Positions 12,250-24,100 of a DNA stretch of 64,000 bases are shown piece after piece; within the stretch, counting starts at the first letter, position 1; each line of letters starts with the position of its first letter. Location: contig OY747705.1 in NCBI GenBank assembly GCA_963556495.2, forward strand, positions 40,293,798-40,357,797. Reading direction: 5' to 3'. Both the position numbers and the translations under genes were made by a program. Below the pieces are notes generated by a model that was given only the letters and a program-made list of their open reading frames with translations, did not search any database and had not been told where the DNA came from. This stretch comes from Valencia hispanica (Eukaryota > Chordata > Actinopteri > Cyprinodontiformes > Valenciidae).

Positions 12250-13905
12250 CACACAGAAACAGCATTTATGCCCTAAGAGATGTATTGGCATCATCGATTG
12301 TCCAAGCACTTTTTGTTTGCTTGTTTTTACAAGCTCAATTATTGCTCTATGTAGAAGTTAGAGCATAGAAAGTTACTCTGAGTGGATATGATTTGGGGGA
12401 ACTACTGCCCACTACAGGTTTGGCATGTCTAAGAATATGCTTAACACCAACAGTAAAACCTGTTTTTCTTTTTGACATATGTAAAATGTCAAATGTATAA
12501 CTTGGAAGAAGTGTGTTGGGAAGGTTCTGATAATCTGCCATAAATAATGACTTTCCTATGTAAAAGCATGTACTGCATAAACACAGTTTTAGCTTTTAGC
12601 TACTTTTCATTTTTAATGTACAATTCCGGTCATAAGAATGCACAAAATACTAATTTTGGTCTTTGGTAAATTATTGGTCACATACTTAGGAGTGGAAGGT
12701 GTATAACAAACAACTTAAAAAATATTGAAATTGGATGCACAAGTTAAAATGTATTCAAATTATTTGTCTAACAAGCTATCTGCTGATTTAAGCCAGCGAA
12801 ACAAACCCACAGCATGATGGTTCCACCACAGTTTTTAACTTTGAAACTCCCAACTTTACCATTCAAATGTACTTATTGTTATTGTGACCAGATAGCTCTG
12901 TTTTTGTCTCATATAACAAAAAAAAACATTCTCCAGTTTACATTTGACTTGTCAATGTGGGAAGCTGCAAAAATTATGGAACAGGGACTGCTTTTTGGCC
13001 AGCACCCACTCAAAGGGGATGTAAAACTTGGCTCATTGTTCACTCTTAGGTATGCTGTTTTGATTTTAAAATAATTACAAGGCCTATTAAAATCTTATGT
13101 TTCTCTTTATGGTTTAATCTGCCCAATTAGATCCACTTATTTAAAGTATTGATATAATGTTTGAATGATGTCTGCTTGTAACAAAATAAATCTTATATTG
13201 TGTTGTGGATTAAAAAGGTTTTGCTCGCAGTGCAGACCTTTTGTCTCAATAGAATTTACCTCTATAAATAAAGGTTATGAATGAATGAACTGTCAACAGT
13301 GACACAGGTGTTACACAGTAAACAACAGTAATTTTACACATGTCAGCTTTATTTCTAGAACATTTTAATGAAGATAGTGGATGTATGTTGGTTTCCACAA
13401 AAGTTTTTTTTACTAAAGGTTTTTCACATGACATAATTTTAAGGGTTCCGATTACTAGTTTTCTGGAAATGTGTCAGTGTTCTGTATATGTTGAAGCTAA
13501 ACAAAGTGTTGGTCAGAAAGTCATCGACCTCCTTTGGGGGCCAAAAGTATGTGAACTTTTCCATTAGGTCCAAAAACTGTAGTAGTGACAGATGCATCCT
13601 TGGAACTTGTGACAGTGTTTGTATTCTCAGCCGGTTCTTCAGGCGCATCTGTTTCTGCTCTGCTCCTCACACATTAAAGATGAGGAAATTCCTTTTTTTC
13701 ATGAAGTTCAATAAAAACAAATCTGCTGAGAGTTCAGTTTTATTGTCAGTGCAATTTTTCATTTTTGTTCTGTTTAGTTTACCATTCTAACAAAACTCTA
13801 AAAATTATTTAATTTATTTCATTATGATTTCCTTATTATGATGCAGGTTGTTGAAACAGTTGCAAAAGACATAGATTTTCTTCCTGTTACTTTGTTGGGA
13901 TCCAT
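12250..13905. other. No gene recognised; possible Tc1 scrap near 12810
   Basis: 'cccacagcatgatggttcca' at 12808-12827 resembles a Tc1 transposase segment but is too short to be sure. A minus-strand open stretch of about 48 codons near 13530-13675 has no recognisable family. Confidence 0.3.
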
Positions 13906-13913
13906 TTTCCACA

Positions 13914-14010
13914 AAAGAACTGAAGAGACTGCATTTCCCAGCATTCCAAACTGTGATCCCAACACATTCCCATTGGCCATGGCCAACGATGACATCAGGA
14001 AGTTTAAAAA
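13914..14010 (+). repeat. LTR U3-like remnant
   Basis: 'gaactgaagagactg', 'catttcccagca', 'atcccaacacattccca' and 'gatgacatc' occur in the same order and spacing as in the U3 of the solo LTR at 43965-44070. Flanks do not match further, so this is a degraded fragment. Confidence 0.55.
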
Positions 14011-14518
14011 AGGGGTCAGCAGTGACCTCCATCTTGTCATTCTGGCGTTGCTTGGCACTGGAAGGAGACACGCTATTCCTGGTTATTGTCCGCTTGTTTG
14101 TATTACATTATTGCATTACTATACGTGTGACTTGTTTTCTGTTGATTTGTTGCACACTTTGATTTGATTTAATAATTTTGTAGAAGGAAGCAACAATGAG
14201 CTACAGACAGAGAAGGAGCCAGCAGCAGCAGAGCTGTTCCAAACAAACATGGAAACGTAAGATTTTAATAGGCCTTGTAATTATTTTAAAATCAAAACAG
14301 CATACCTAAGAGTGAACAATGAGCCAAGTTTTAATCCAAGATTCAAGCCATTACGAATACATAATAGTCCACAGTTTTCAAGTTGAAAGAAAATGGTTTT
14401 TGAATACTTTTATACAAATAAAGTCTAAAAGGTTTGGAATGTATTTATTGTCACCCCTTTTTAGTCTGATGTCCTTAAGTAAAATTATTTTGTGTTTTTT
14501 AGTTTTCATGATTTCTTA

Positions 14519-15021
14519 TAGTGCGTTCACACCGCCCCAAATGTCAGCGTCAGTTGCGGCAAGATTACATGTAAAGTCTACGGTTGAGTCTGTCAGAGGT
14601 CGGTCAAAGTCTCTGCGGTGCGTTGTGTGCGTTGGCTCCATCAACTTTTCAAGCGTTACCTGCGTTTCAAGCGGCAACGTAGCATACGCAAGCCATGCAG
14701 AAGTTCAGCTAGCTCAACTTTTGACGGACTTGATGCAGTGCACCAACCAATTAGAGCATCTCACTGTAGCGACGTCACCACACGTATCTTGAATGAAGCG
14801 GGAGCAGGAAAAAAAAAATTTTCAATAATGGGAGACACGCTCATTGTAGCCGTCTGCAATCGCAGAGAAGCGTATGATCCGTCTTAAGTTTGTATAAAGA
14901 CAGGAATGTAAAGGAACTTGCTTGGAATAAGATCGCTGAAGAGATCGGGATGTCGGGTAAGTCAAACCGGATGCGTTGGGAGCGTTGCCTGACGTAGAAA
15001 GTGTGCGGTGTGAACGCATCA
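14519..15021 (+). mobile_element. PIF/Harbinger-like element, copy B, with TTA target duplication
   Basis: The termini form an inverted repeat (TAGTGCGTTCACACCG at the left, CGGTGTGAACGCATCA at the right), flanked by TTA at 14516-14518 and 15022-15024. A 3-bp TTA/TAA duplication is typical of PIF/Harbinger insertions. At about 500 bp it is too small to carry the DDE transposase, but its right half encodes a decayed MADF domain, the kind found in the accessory DNA-binding protein of Harbinger elements. Its left 260 bp are shared with copy A at 136-395. Confidence 0.75.
14828..14975 (+). pseudogene. Decayed MADF domain of a Harbinger accessory protein
   Basis: Starts MGDTLIVAVCNRREAYDPS and stops at TAA (14884). 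After a frameshift the match continues with VYKDRNVKELAWNKIAEEIG. The order LI..AV....YDP....YKDR....AW..IA..IG is the MADF (Myb/SANT-like) signature. A GTAAG follows the domain and may be an old splice donor. Known role in complete elements: DNA binding and nuclear import of the transposase. This copy cannot be functional. Confidence 0.65.
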
Positions 15022-15024
15022 TTA

Positions 15025-17397
15025 GTCTTCATTAGTACAAAAACCCAATGTTCTCTAACAAACAAAGTCCCACCGGTTCTGCAGCCTTAATTATTCTCTA
15101 TTAATTTACTAACTTTTGAAAGCAATGTGTTAGACTGAATTTTAATTGGAGATAGAGTAAAGAGGGGTGAATCTGCAAAGATTTTGTAAATTATGTCTCA
15201 TTTTCCTTCTACTTTATAATTGTGCACTGCTTTGTGTTGATTAAGCATACAAAATCCTACAAAAACAAACGGAAGTTTGTAGTTGTAAAGTGACTATGTG
15301 AGCCTTTGAATGCACAAATCGTTATAGTTATCTAGTGAAGAAAAACAAAGTGACAAAAGAAAGTCAGATGGTTTTGTTTTTATAACAGTGAAAGAATCCT
15401 CAGAAGAGCTTTCTTTTGTTTTTTGAATAACTTAATAGGTATTTACAAATATAAATAAATACATATTCAAGAATTGTATGCATATATATATATTTTATAT
15501 GATCAACTACAAAACATACATGCAAGGCTACATGCAATTACACGTATTCAGCACTGTTAAAGCCCTTATTATATTTTACACTTTATGTTAGATATAAAAA
15601 TGAATTTTCCACTTATAGTTCTAGGGTTGTGACACCAGACTGGTCAATCTGTGCCACTACAGACTATCAGTGGTCTCCAAAGGTAAAACAACTGGATCAT
15701 TTTTGTACTTTTCAAACTGTGCAGTTTAGAGGAATTAAAAAATTCAATGAGTTGAAAAAGTTTGGAAAAATATCACATCTGAAATTAGTGTGCTATATTT
15801 GCATGTTAACAATAAGGGCTTAAAGTGCTGAATATATAGATTTTGTTGTGATGGTTAAAATATGATTTTTTTAATGTATATGGAAAACAATGAGTAAATA
15901 TAATCACACTTATTGACTGCTACATTAAACTGCAATCAACAGAATGCAAAACTCTGGACACTTAAACATTGCACTCCAACAGCAACTTCTCCATTACATC
16001 AGTTTATCTTGACCACGTGTACCGGGGGTATTTGTGTTTTCTTGTAGCTTAAAAAGTTCATGAGTAAATTGTGGTTGTGAGTGCTGTGAGATGGAGATAA
16101 TTGTGGAAAGGGTTAATGAAAACTATATGTAAGGTTTGTATTTTTTGTAGTTTTCCCACAAATTTTTATATGAGCCTTAAAGTTAACTTGTAAAACATTA
16201 GATTTGTAAATCAGAGCCAAAAGCTCAATAACTGTCTGCACATCAGGGCATAATCAAGTGCTGCAAGCCTTTAAGTTCCGTATCCCATGTTTTTATTAAG
16301 TGGACATTTTTAGGGACCCAGCATAAATACTTACAGTACAACTTTGTATCATGACATGGGAAAATAAAAAGATCTTTCATCTTACAAACCCACTGCTCTT
16401 TTTATTCCTCATTTTAAACTGAGATTCCATCCTACTTGGTTTTCCCATCTTAGCAACTTGCATTTTAGTGGCAACCAAAGAGCTACACCACTGAGCCAAC
16501 TAGTCAACGCTGTTCTCAAGAATTGCTCCCAAAGGAGTAATTGCAACCAAAAGGTGGGTTTGGTAATAATCCAAATGTGCTACAAATAGGATATGTGAAA
16601 TAGTGAAGTGGAAAAGCAAGAAAACTTATGTGGAAATCCTTACTTTTGCACTGATACATCTTTACTCTTGTAGTAAATTATTAAAATTACTTTTTTTAAA
16701 GATTTTAAATCATGCTGGCCTTCACTTCACAGCTTCAAGAGTCTCTCTTACAGAACAACTCTCTTTCAGGCACTCAAATGCAGTAAAATGTGTTTAATGA
16801 GGCTACTTGTTAAAACCCCAAAACCAACATTCAGTCTTACATTCAGCTTCCGAACACTTTAATTTGTCTTTCTCAAGAAGAGAATAAAACCTGGCCACCA
16901 TTTGATTAAAAGGATTTTGTGGATCAGCACACATAATGAAAATATTACGTTTTTAAAATTTTATTTGGAGGCTTTTAGTTTTTTTAATAAATAATGTTTA
17001 TTTAAATACTTATCTACTTATCTTGGTTGATGTTGCCTCAATGTCCAAATAAATTTACGTTATTGTCTTTATTGTTTTATGTGGTGTTGAAAGATGGTTA
17101 CAAACACAATCATTAAAATACACATCAGGCAGTCTTAGAAGTTAAATTCCTCTGGCAAAATGAATGAATTTCTGTAGGAGACAGCTTTGAAATGCCACAT
17201 CAATACTGAAACACGATAACTTGTTTGCCTTCATTAGGTAGATAATAGCAATTAAAAAGCCGAGCAACATACACTGACTTCATTGCAATGTGAATTGTCT
17301 GTGATATACTTGGTATGACAGTCCAGAAAAACATAAATCAGAAAAAAAAATCATAACAGTTTATGTTGACTGAGAGAAAACACTGAAAGCAAAGAAA
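15025..17397. other. AT-rich DNA downstream of rgs5; may include distal 3' UTR
   Basis: No coding region recognised. Minus-strand AATAAA occurs at 16960-16965 and 16997-17002, so a long 3' UTR could extend here. Mammalian RGS5 transcripts have long 3' UTRs, but that does not settle the point for this fish. Confidence 0.35.
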
Positions 17398-17565
17398 TTT
17401 ATTAAATTCGTGACATTGATTCTTGAAAGTAAATATACAAGGAACTTAGCTTTTGTTTTTCTTTGCTGAGATAGAAAGTATTCAGAGGATTAGAATACTA
17501 AATGCAAAACAGTCTTTTGGGGTTTGCACACTGATATAATCTTTAAATGTCAGCACAATTTTATT
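17398..17565 (-). terminator. rgs5: Candidate rgs5 polyadenylation signals
   Basis: Minus-strand AATAAA at 17560-17565 and 17398-17403 lie about 455 and 615 nt after the stop codon. Either could end the transcript. The region is AT-rich, so chance matches are likely. Confidence 0.35.
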
Positions 17566-18018
17566 TTTAATGTCTTTTTTTTAGAGAACAAACTCAGAAG
17601 CTTTCTCTGAATCTTCATCCCAAGGTGAAGGATCTGACTATCTCATACTTGAAAAGTGAAAATGTTCCTGTATTTAAATCTTTTTGATTTCAGTTATATT
17701 GATTTTTAAGGATATGTCTGGGTAAACCTAAACAGTAAAAGGTCAAATCATTTCCTTAGCAGTCCTAATTCAGATAAATGTTCAGGAACATGTATGTAAT
17801 GTTGGAAGATGGGACTATTTCAAGATGCAGTTTGACATTTTGTATAAACTTAGGACCAACCTTTGAAACATAATACTGAGAATTGCAAAATTCTTCACTC
17901 TGTCTCATGAAGGAGTCTTTTTTGATATTTACTTTAACCAAATTTGTGAATTTTGTTTCCTTGTTACATATCAACTGCTGTTTGAAACCTCGCCACCTTC
18001 CTGAACTCCTGCATTGGC

Positions 18019-18183
18019 TTAGTTGACCAGAAGCTCCTGGTACTGCTCAGAACGGAGGAAACGACCAAAGGAGTCTTTCTCCATCAGGGCATAAATCCTC
18101 TTTTGGGCCAGATCGAAGGTAGAAGATGATAACGCCACCAGGTTTCTCAGGGTCACGTCTTTGGTGAAGTGATCAATGTTCAC
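18019..18183 (-). CDS. rgs5: rgs5 exon 5 (end of RGS domain and stop)
   Basis: Follows the acceptor AACAG at 18184-18188. Codes residues 130-183, VNIDHFTKD ... [10 protein letters not shown], then TAA at 18021-18019. Contains N131, D166 and R170. Intron 4 is only 140 bp. Confidence 0.95.
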   Translation of the reverse strand: MNIDHFTKDVTLRNLVALSSSTFDLAQKRIYALMEKDSFGRFLRSEQYQELLVN

Positions 18184-21100
18184 CTGTTGAGAAGAAGCAA
18201 TGATATCTGCAGTTAAAGGCATCAACAGACGTGTGGATACAAAGCCTCACATTGATTGATTGCCACGTATATCATTGACCTGTTGTATTAATTACAGTGG
18301 CATATGAATGGGGATTCTCTGACCTCTCTGGGTCCTTCTGACTGGATGAAGTCCTCATAGATTTTTTGGGCCTTGACAGTCATCTTCACAGGATTCTTGG
18401 TCTTCTTGAAGTCCTCACAGGCCATCCAGAACTCGATGTTCTCATCACTGAACTCAGACTGAAGGAAGCTGCGGAAAGCAGCCAGGCCATCTGACAAGGA
18501 CAGAGGAAATGAATACCATCCATGAAGAGAACACGTTAACTCCAAGATATCTGTTTTAAGCATGAACTCCACTGGGCTTGTACAAAGCATATCAGTTTAC
18601 AGCTAAACTGATTTTAAAGTCCAGCATCACTGGAGGAAAAAACACTGAAAATCCTAGGGTTGATTATTAACTGAACCTGTTGAACCAAAAAAAAAATCAC
18701 TGAAATAGAACTTCTCTGGCAATATGATGTAGGCAAAAAAATAAATAAATAAAATATATAAATAAATGAAAAATCAAAACATCACTCACTATTCTAAAGA
18801 AATTTAAGAACAAGGAACAAACAATATCACTGACACCTACAGCTCTAAAATGGCTTATGAAGCAATTTATAAGACTTCGGAACTGAAGTAAACAACACTG
18901 TACTCCGACAGAAAACATGAACCAGTAATGAATCTTCCCAAGAGTGGCAAGCCTACCAGTCTCATCCAGAAGGACAAAAGATGATGAAGCAACATTCTGA
19001 GCACTTCAGATGGACTTGTCTCACTTTAGGTTATTGTTCATGGTTCCTCAATAAGAAAGAGACTGGGCAAAAAATGGCATCTTGGGGAGAACACCAAGGC
19101 AATAATTACAGCTGACCAAAATAAATAAATAATAATGATAATAACCAGAAAGTCTGTCCCACATTACTTAAAAAGACATCTTGTTGATCTCAAAACCGCG
19201 GGCCACACAGAAAGAATAAATAACTTCCAGTATTTCTGTTTTATTTATTATCTGACTGTGACCACTGTTTTATTTAGAAAAATGACCGGATATCCCCGTT
19301 ACATTGCTCAGTCTTGACACGTCAAGAGGCTTGTAGTGGTCATGTGATAGTTACCGCTAAGACTAATCCCACAAGCTAGCAAGATGGATAAAAAACAAAT
19401 GTCTCTCGATCGTTTCTTTGAAAAGGGCAAAAGGCCCAAGGCTCTCACTGATTCAGCGTTGTGGTGAGTTAGATTTTTTATGAACTTTGAATTTGTTTTT
19501 GTGGTAAATCTTGAATTATTAAAGTTACAGTGGCTTGCAAAAGTATTCGGCCCCCTTGAACTTTTCCACATTTTGTCACATTACAGCCACAAACATGAAT
19601 CAATTTTATTGGAATTCCACGTGAAAGACCAATACAAAGTGGTGTACATGTGAGAAGTGGAACGAAAATCATACATGATTCCAAACATTTTTTACAAATA
19701 AATAACTGAAAAGTGGGGTGTGTGTAATTATTCAGCCCCCTTTGGTCTGAGTGCAGTCAGTTGCCCATAGACATTGCCTGATGAGTGCTAATGACTAAAT
19801 AGATTGCACCTGTGTGTAATCTAATGTCAGTTCAAATACAGCTGCCCTGTGACGGCCTTAGAGGTTGTCTAAGAGAATGTTGGGAGCAACAACACCAAGA
19901 AGTCCAAAGAACACACCAGACAGGTCAGGGATAAAGTTATTGAGAAATTTAAAGCAGGCTTAGGCTACAAAAAGATTTTCCAAGCCTTGAACATCCCACG
20001 GAGCATTGTTCAAGTGATCATTCAAAAATGGAAGGAGTATGGCACAACTGTAAACCTACCAAGACAAGGCCGTCCACCTAAACTCACAGGCCGAACAAGG
20101 AGAGCGCTGATCAGAAATGCAGCCAAGAGGCCCATGGTGACTCTGGACGAGCTGCAGAGATCTACAGCTCAGGTGGGGGAATCTGTCCATAGGACAACTA
20201 TTAGTGGTGCACTGCACAAAGTTGGCCTTTATGGAAGAGTGGCCAGAAGAAAGCCATTGTTAAAAGAAAACCATAGGAAGTCCCGTTTGCAGTTTGCCAC
20301 AAGCCATGTGGGGGACACAGCAAACATGTGGAAGAAGGTGCTCTGGTCAGATGAGACCAAAATGCAAAACGCTGTGTGGCGGAAAACTAACACTGCACAT
20401 CACTCTGAACACACCATCCCCACAGTCAAATATGGCGGTGGCAGCATCATGCTCTGGGGGTGCTTCTCTTCAGCAAGGACAGGGAAGCTGGTCAGAGTTG
20501 ATGGGAAGATGGATGGAGCCAAATACAGGGCAATCTTGGAAAAAAAACCTCTTGGAGTCTGCAACAGACTGGAGACTGGGGCGGAGGTTCACCTTCCAGC
20601 ACGACAACGACCCTAAACATAAAGCCAGGGCCACAATGGAATGGTTTAAAACAAAACATATCCATGTGTTAGAATGGCCCAGTCAAAGTCCAGACCTAAA
20701 TCCAATCGAGAATCTGTGGCAAGATCTGAAAACTGCTGTTCACAAACGCTGTCCATCTAGTCTGACTGAGCTGGAGCTGTTTTCCAAAGAAGAATGGGCA
20801 AGAATTTCAGTCTCTAGATGTGCAAAGCTGGTAGAGACATACCCTAAAAGACTGGCAGCTGTAAGTGCAGCAAAAGGTGGTTAAACAAAGTATTGACTCA
20901 GGGGGCTGAATAATTACGCACACCCCACTTTTCAGTTATTTATTTGTAAGAAATGTTTGGAATCATGTATGATTTTCATTCCCCTTCTCACGTGTACACC
21001 ACTTTGTATTGGTCTTTTACATGGAATTCCAATAAAATTGATTCATGTTTGTGGCTGTAATGTGACAAATTGTGGAAAAGTTCAAGGGGGCCGAATACTT

Positions 21101-24100
21101 TTGCAAGCCACTGTATATTTAAATGTTACTATGGCGACCAGAGAGCGTTTGGGGGGCTTAGTGTATGTTAAGCGTGTTATTTTGTCTGCTCGATGTTAGG
21201 AGGACACTATTAATAAAGCTGCAAATACACATTGGTTTAAGGTCTATTGTTATAGTTTTGAAAAAATACCCCGTTTTTATACCGTTATCATTTATCTGCC
21301 ACACCTTAAAGGCCAGTCCGTGAAAATATTATCTGATATTAAACCGGTCTGTGGCGAAAAAAAGGTTGGGGACCACTGGTTTAAAGGACCAATTATGTAT
21401 GGAGACATGGCGGCTGAGAGGAGCAGGGCAACGGATTACCCCGTCAGAAAAAGATCTGTTATTACCCTGAAGTTCCGATAGTGGAAGCGAGCCTTTTGTA
21501 AGCACTACTGGTGGTGGTGCAGCTGCGAGTGAAATTAGTTGCCTACTACTTGCTGCTGTCAATTATTTTGATGTTGTTTGCTAGCTGCTACCAGACATCA
21601 GTAGCTCTCTGCTTTGAAAGAAAGCCCGCCTAACTTCACAGTGCTTCGGAATATAGTTTGGCTCGGAGGCAGAAAATGTAAGATATTCATGGAAAAAATT
21701 TTTGTAATTCTTATCCACGACTCACTGGAGGTACATAAACTTCCAATTTCCTTTCTCTGCTTGTGATTCAAATGATCTATGCAGATCCATGATAGAATCA
21801 TAACTGTAGAAACAGTACACGTTTTTGTCAAATCACTCAGAAAGCAAATAAATGACCACTTAGCCACCATTTGAAGAGACACTTCAAAACCCAGAACAGA
21901 GCCAACTTAAACAAAAACTCTGTTTTTACATCTAGTTAATGCCTTCCTTTAAAATAGTTAGTCCACAACAAGTCTTGTGTCCAAAATCAAACATCATCTG
22001 CCGCTCAAAACCTTGATAATTCCGTTCCTTGTGTGTTTCTCACATAGTTTTTGTCAGAACGACTGTTAGCATGCAAGTTAGTCTAACAATAACGCGGTAC
22101 ACACAACACGCGTGTAGAAAAAGAAGCAATATCTGGTTTGCAAGGAGCATTTCACCCCAGAGGACTACGAAGAAAAAAAAAAGCAATACCCTACCAGAAA
22201 GATGGTACTATGTCTGAAGAATATGGCAGTCCCATCCATTTATTGTAGAGATAATGAACAAAGTGCATCATCAATGGCTGTAAGTAATGTTCTATTTACT
22301 CTAATTCCTTGGGTGCTGCTGGCCTATAATGAATTACTATAATTGTGACTTCTGGCTGACATTGTCACCTCCAGGTTAACTGTATAACATTTACAACATT
22401 TCACCCTATGACTTAAAACGGGGAGTTTGGTAGAGTAAATCACTTTTAGGTGACCTTTCCGGGCACTGCATCATGTCCTTGCACCTTGCAGTGGAAGCTT
22501 ACAGCTGTGCTTTGTCATAATGTAGTACCAAGTCTAAATTGGCTCCTGTTATTCCTTTATGTTACTTATTTTTGTTTGCAATCAATATGATTATTGAGGT
22601 CACCAGGAATAATTGGGATAGTTATTGGGTAATTGTCATGACTTTTGCACATGAAATGCTAGCTGTTACCATTCACTTACATTGTTTATGCTAAGATAAA
22701 GCAAATGGACAGCTGCCAGATTAGGAGAATGACTGGGCTGGTTACAAAAAAGCTTTTTCTCATTTATCTAACTCTGGCAAATATGGCAACAGACTTCTAA
22801 TGGTTATTTTATCAGATTTTTTTCTGAATTGTTTTATTGATGTAAATTCATCGATGGCTCAACATTTTCTATATTTTAATGAAAGTAAAATTGAGGCAGT
22901 TTGTGTTGACCTTGCTGCTCTGACCCCCTGTCTGAAGAGTTTGGGTACAAACCTTGAAGTAAAAATTAATTCTATGTTTGGGTTCGAGGGCTACATTAAT
23001 GGGACTGGGAAATTGTCTTTCTACCACCTCAGACGCCTGTCAATGGTTACGTCTTTCCTTACCAGACGGGACCTGGAAACTGTTATCCATGCTTTTATAA
23101 CCACACGTTTAGACAATTGCAATTCCTTTGTTAATGGGGTGGGCCAGAGCCCGCTGTCACACCTGCAATTGGTGCAAAATGCTGCGGCACATTTATAAAC
23201 TTGTAAAAGCAGGTTTTGACATATAACTTCAGTTCTGGCTCATTAAATTGGCTACCCATTGAAATTACGATACATTTTAAAGTCATTTTATTGGCTTTTA
23301 AATCGTCAAATGGCCTAGTGCCTGTTTATTTGTCCAATTTGATCCGGCCTTATGTCTCTTCATGGGCACTCAGTGTTTGCGGCAAAGCTTTGGAATGGTC
23401 TTCTAATACACCTAAGGCGTTCTTCCTCAGTGGAGGTTTTTAAATCTAGATTAAAAACACTTTTTTTCACTGGCTTTTAATTGTAGTATGGTATGAGAAC
23501 TTGATAGAATTGCCTTTTAACTATATACTTTCAAGAGCAACAATTTGTTACTTTCAAAGTAAATGTTCTGTGGTTATCTCAAAAAGAGGTTTTGTACAAT
23601 ATCCACGCATCACAGTCTGCATTGTGATTTTACACAATGCTGGTGAAAGCTCCCATTGTCTGAACAAGCCGGTGTTGCAAATGATAAGCATTCTGCTGTG
23701 ACCTTAGGCTTTTATCTTCCATCTAAATGGCTAGCTTGGTTCAAAATAGCTCCGAGTTGTAATCAAGCTCCAGCTTTTCCTTTGTTTTTTTATTTATTTT
23801 ATTTTTTTGACAGACCTTTAGTACAAGGACACACAAAAGTGGAAGCACACGTTAACAGGCACTGACGACAAACACTGTGTATTAAAACCTTAAAGGCGGT
23901 TTAACCTAACACCACTGTAAACCGAATTTAGATTTTGTACTTATTATTGGTTGGTTTCACAAGAGAAAATAAGTCATTTTTCCTGTAAGAGCTATGTCAC
24001 TAATGTTGATTCAATGCCAGTAAATAATCATGACATAGCAGCCAAGATATAAATCAGCGCTGTGGACTCAGTCTGATATCTCCCTAGAGATGTTACCACC

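Larger units (their letters stand above)
19380..21379 (+). mobile_element. hAT-like remnant split by a Tc1 insertion
   Basis: The right end reads 'aaaccggtctgtgg', then 'gttggggaccactg' ending at 21379, the Charlie-like hAT terminus (CAGTGGTCCCCAAC on the other strand). On the left, 19384-19465 keeps a short coding remnant [19 protein letters not shown], like the start of hAT-type proteins, then a stop. No left terminus is clear. The Tc1 element at 19528-21113 sits inside, so the hAT fragment is older. Confidence 0.5.

Noticed and set aside
13530..13675. Minus-strand open stretch of about 48 codons with a plausible composition
   Set aside because: No known domain, no splice context, and it ends in a stop; not enough to call an exon.
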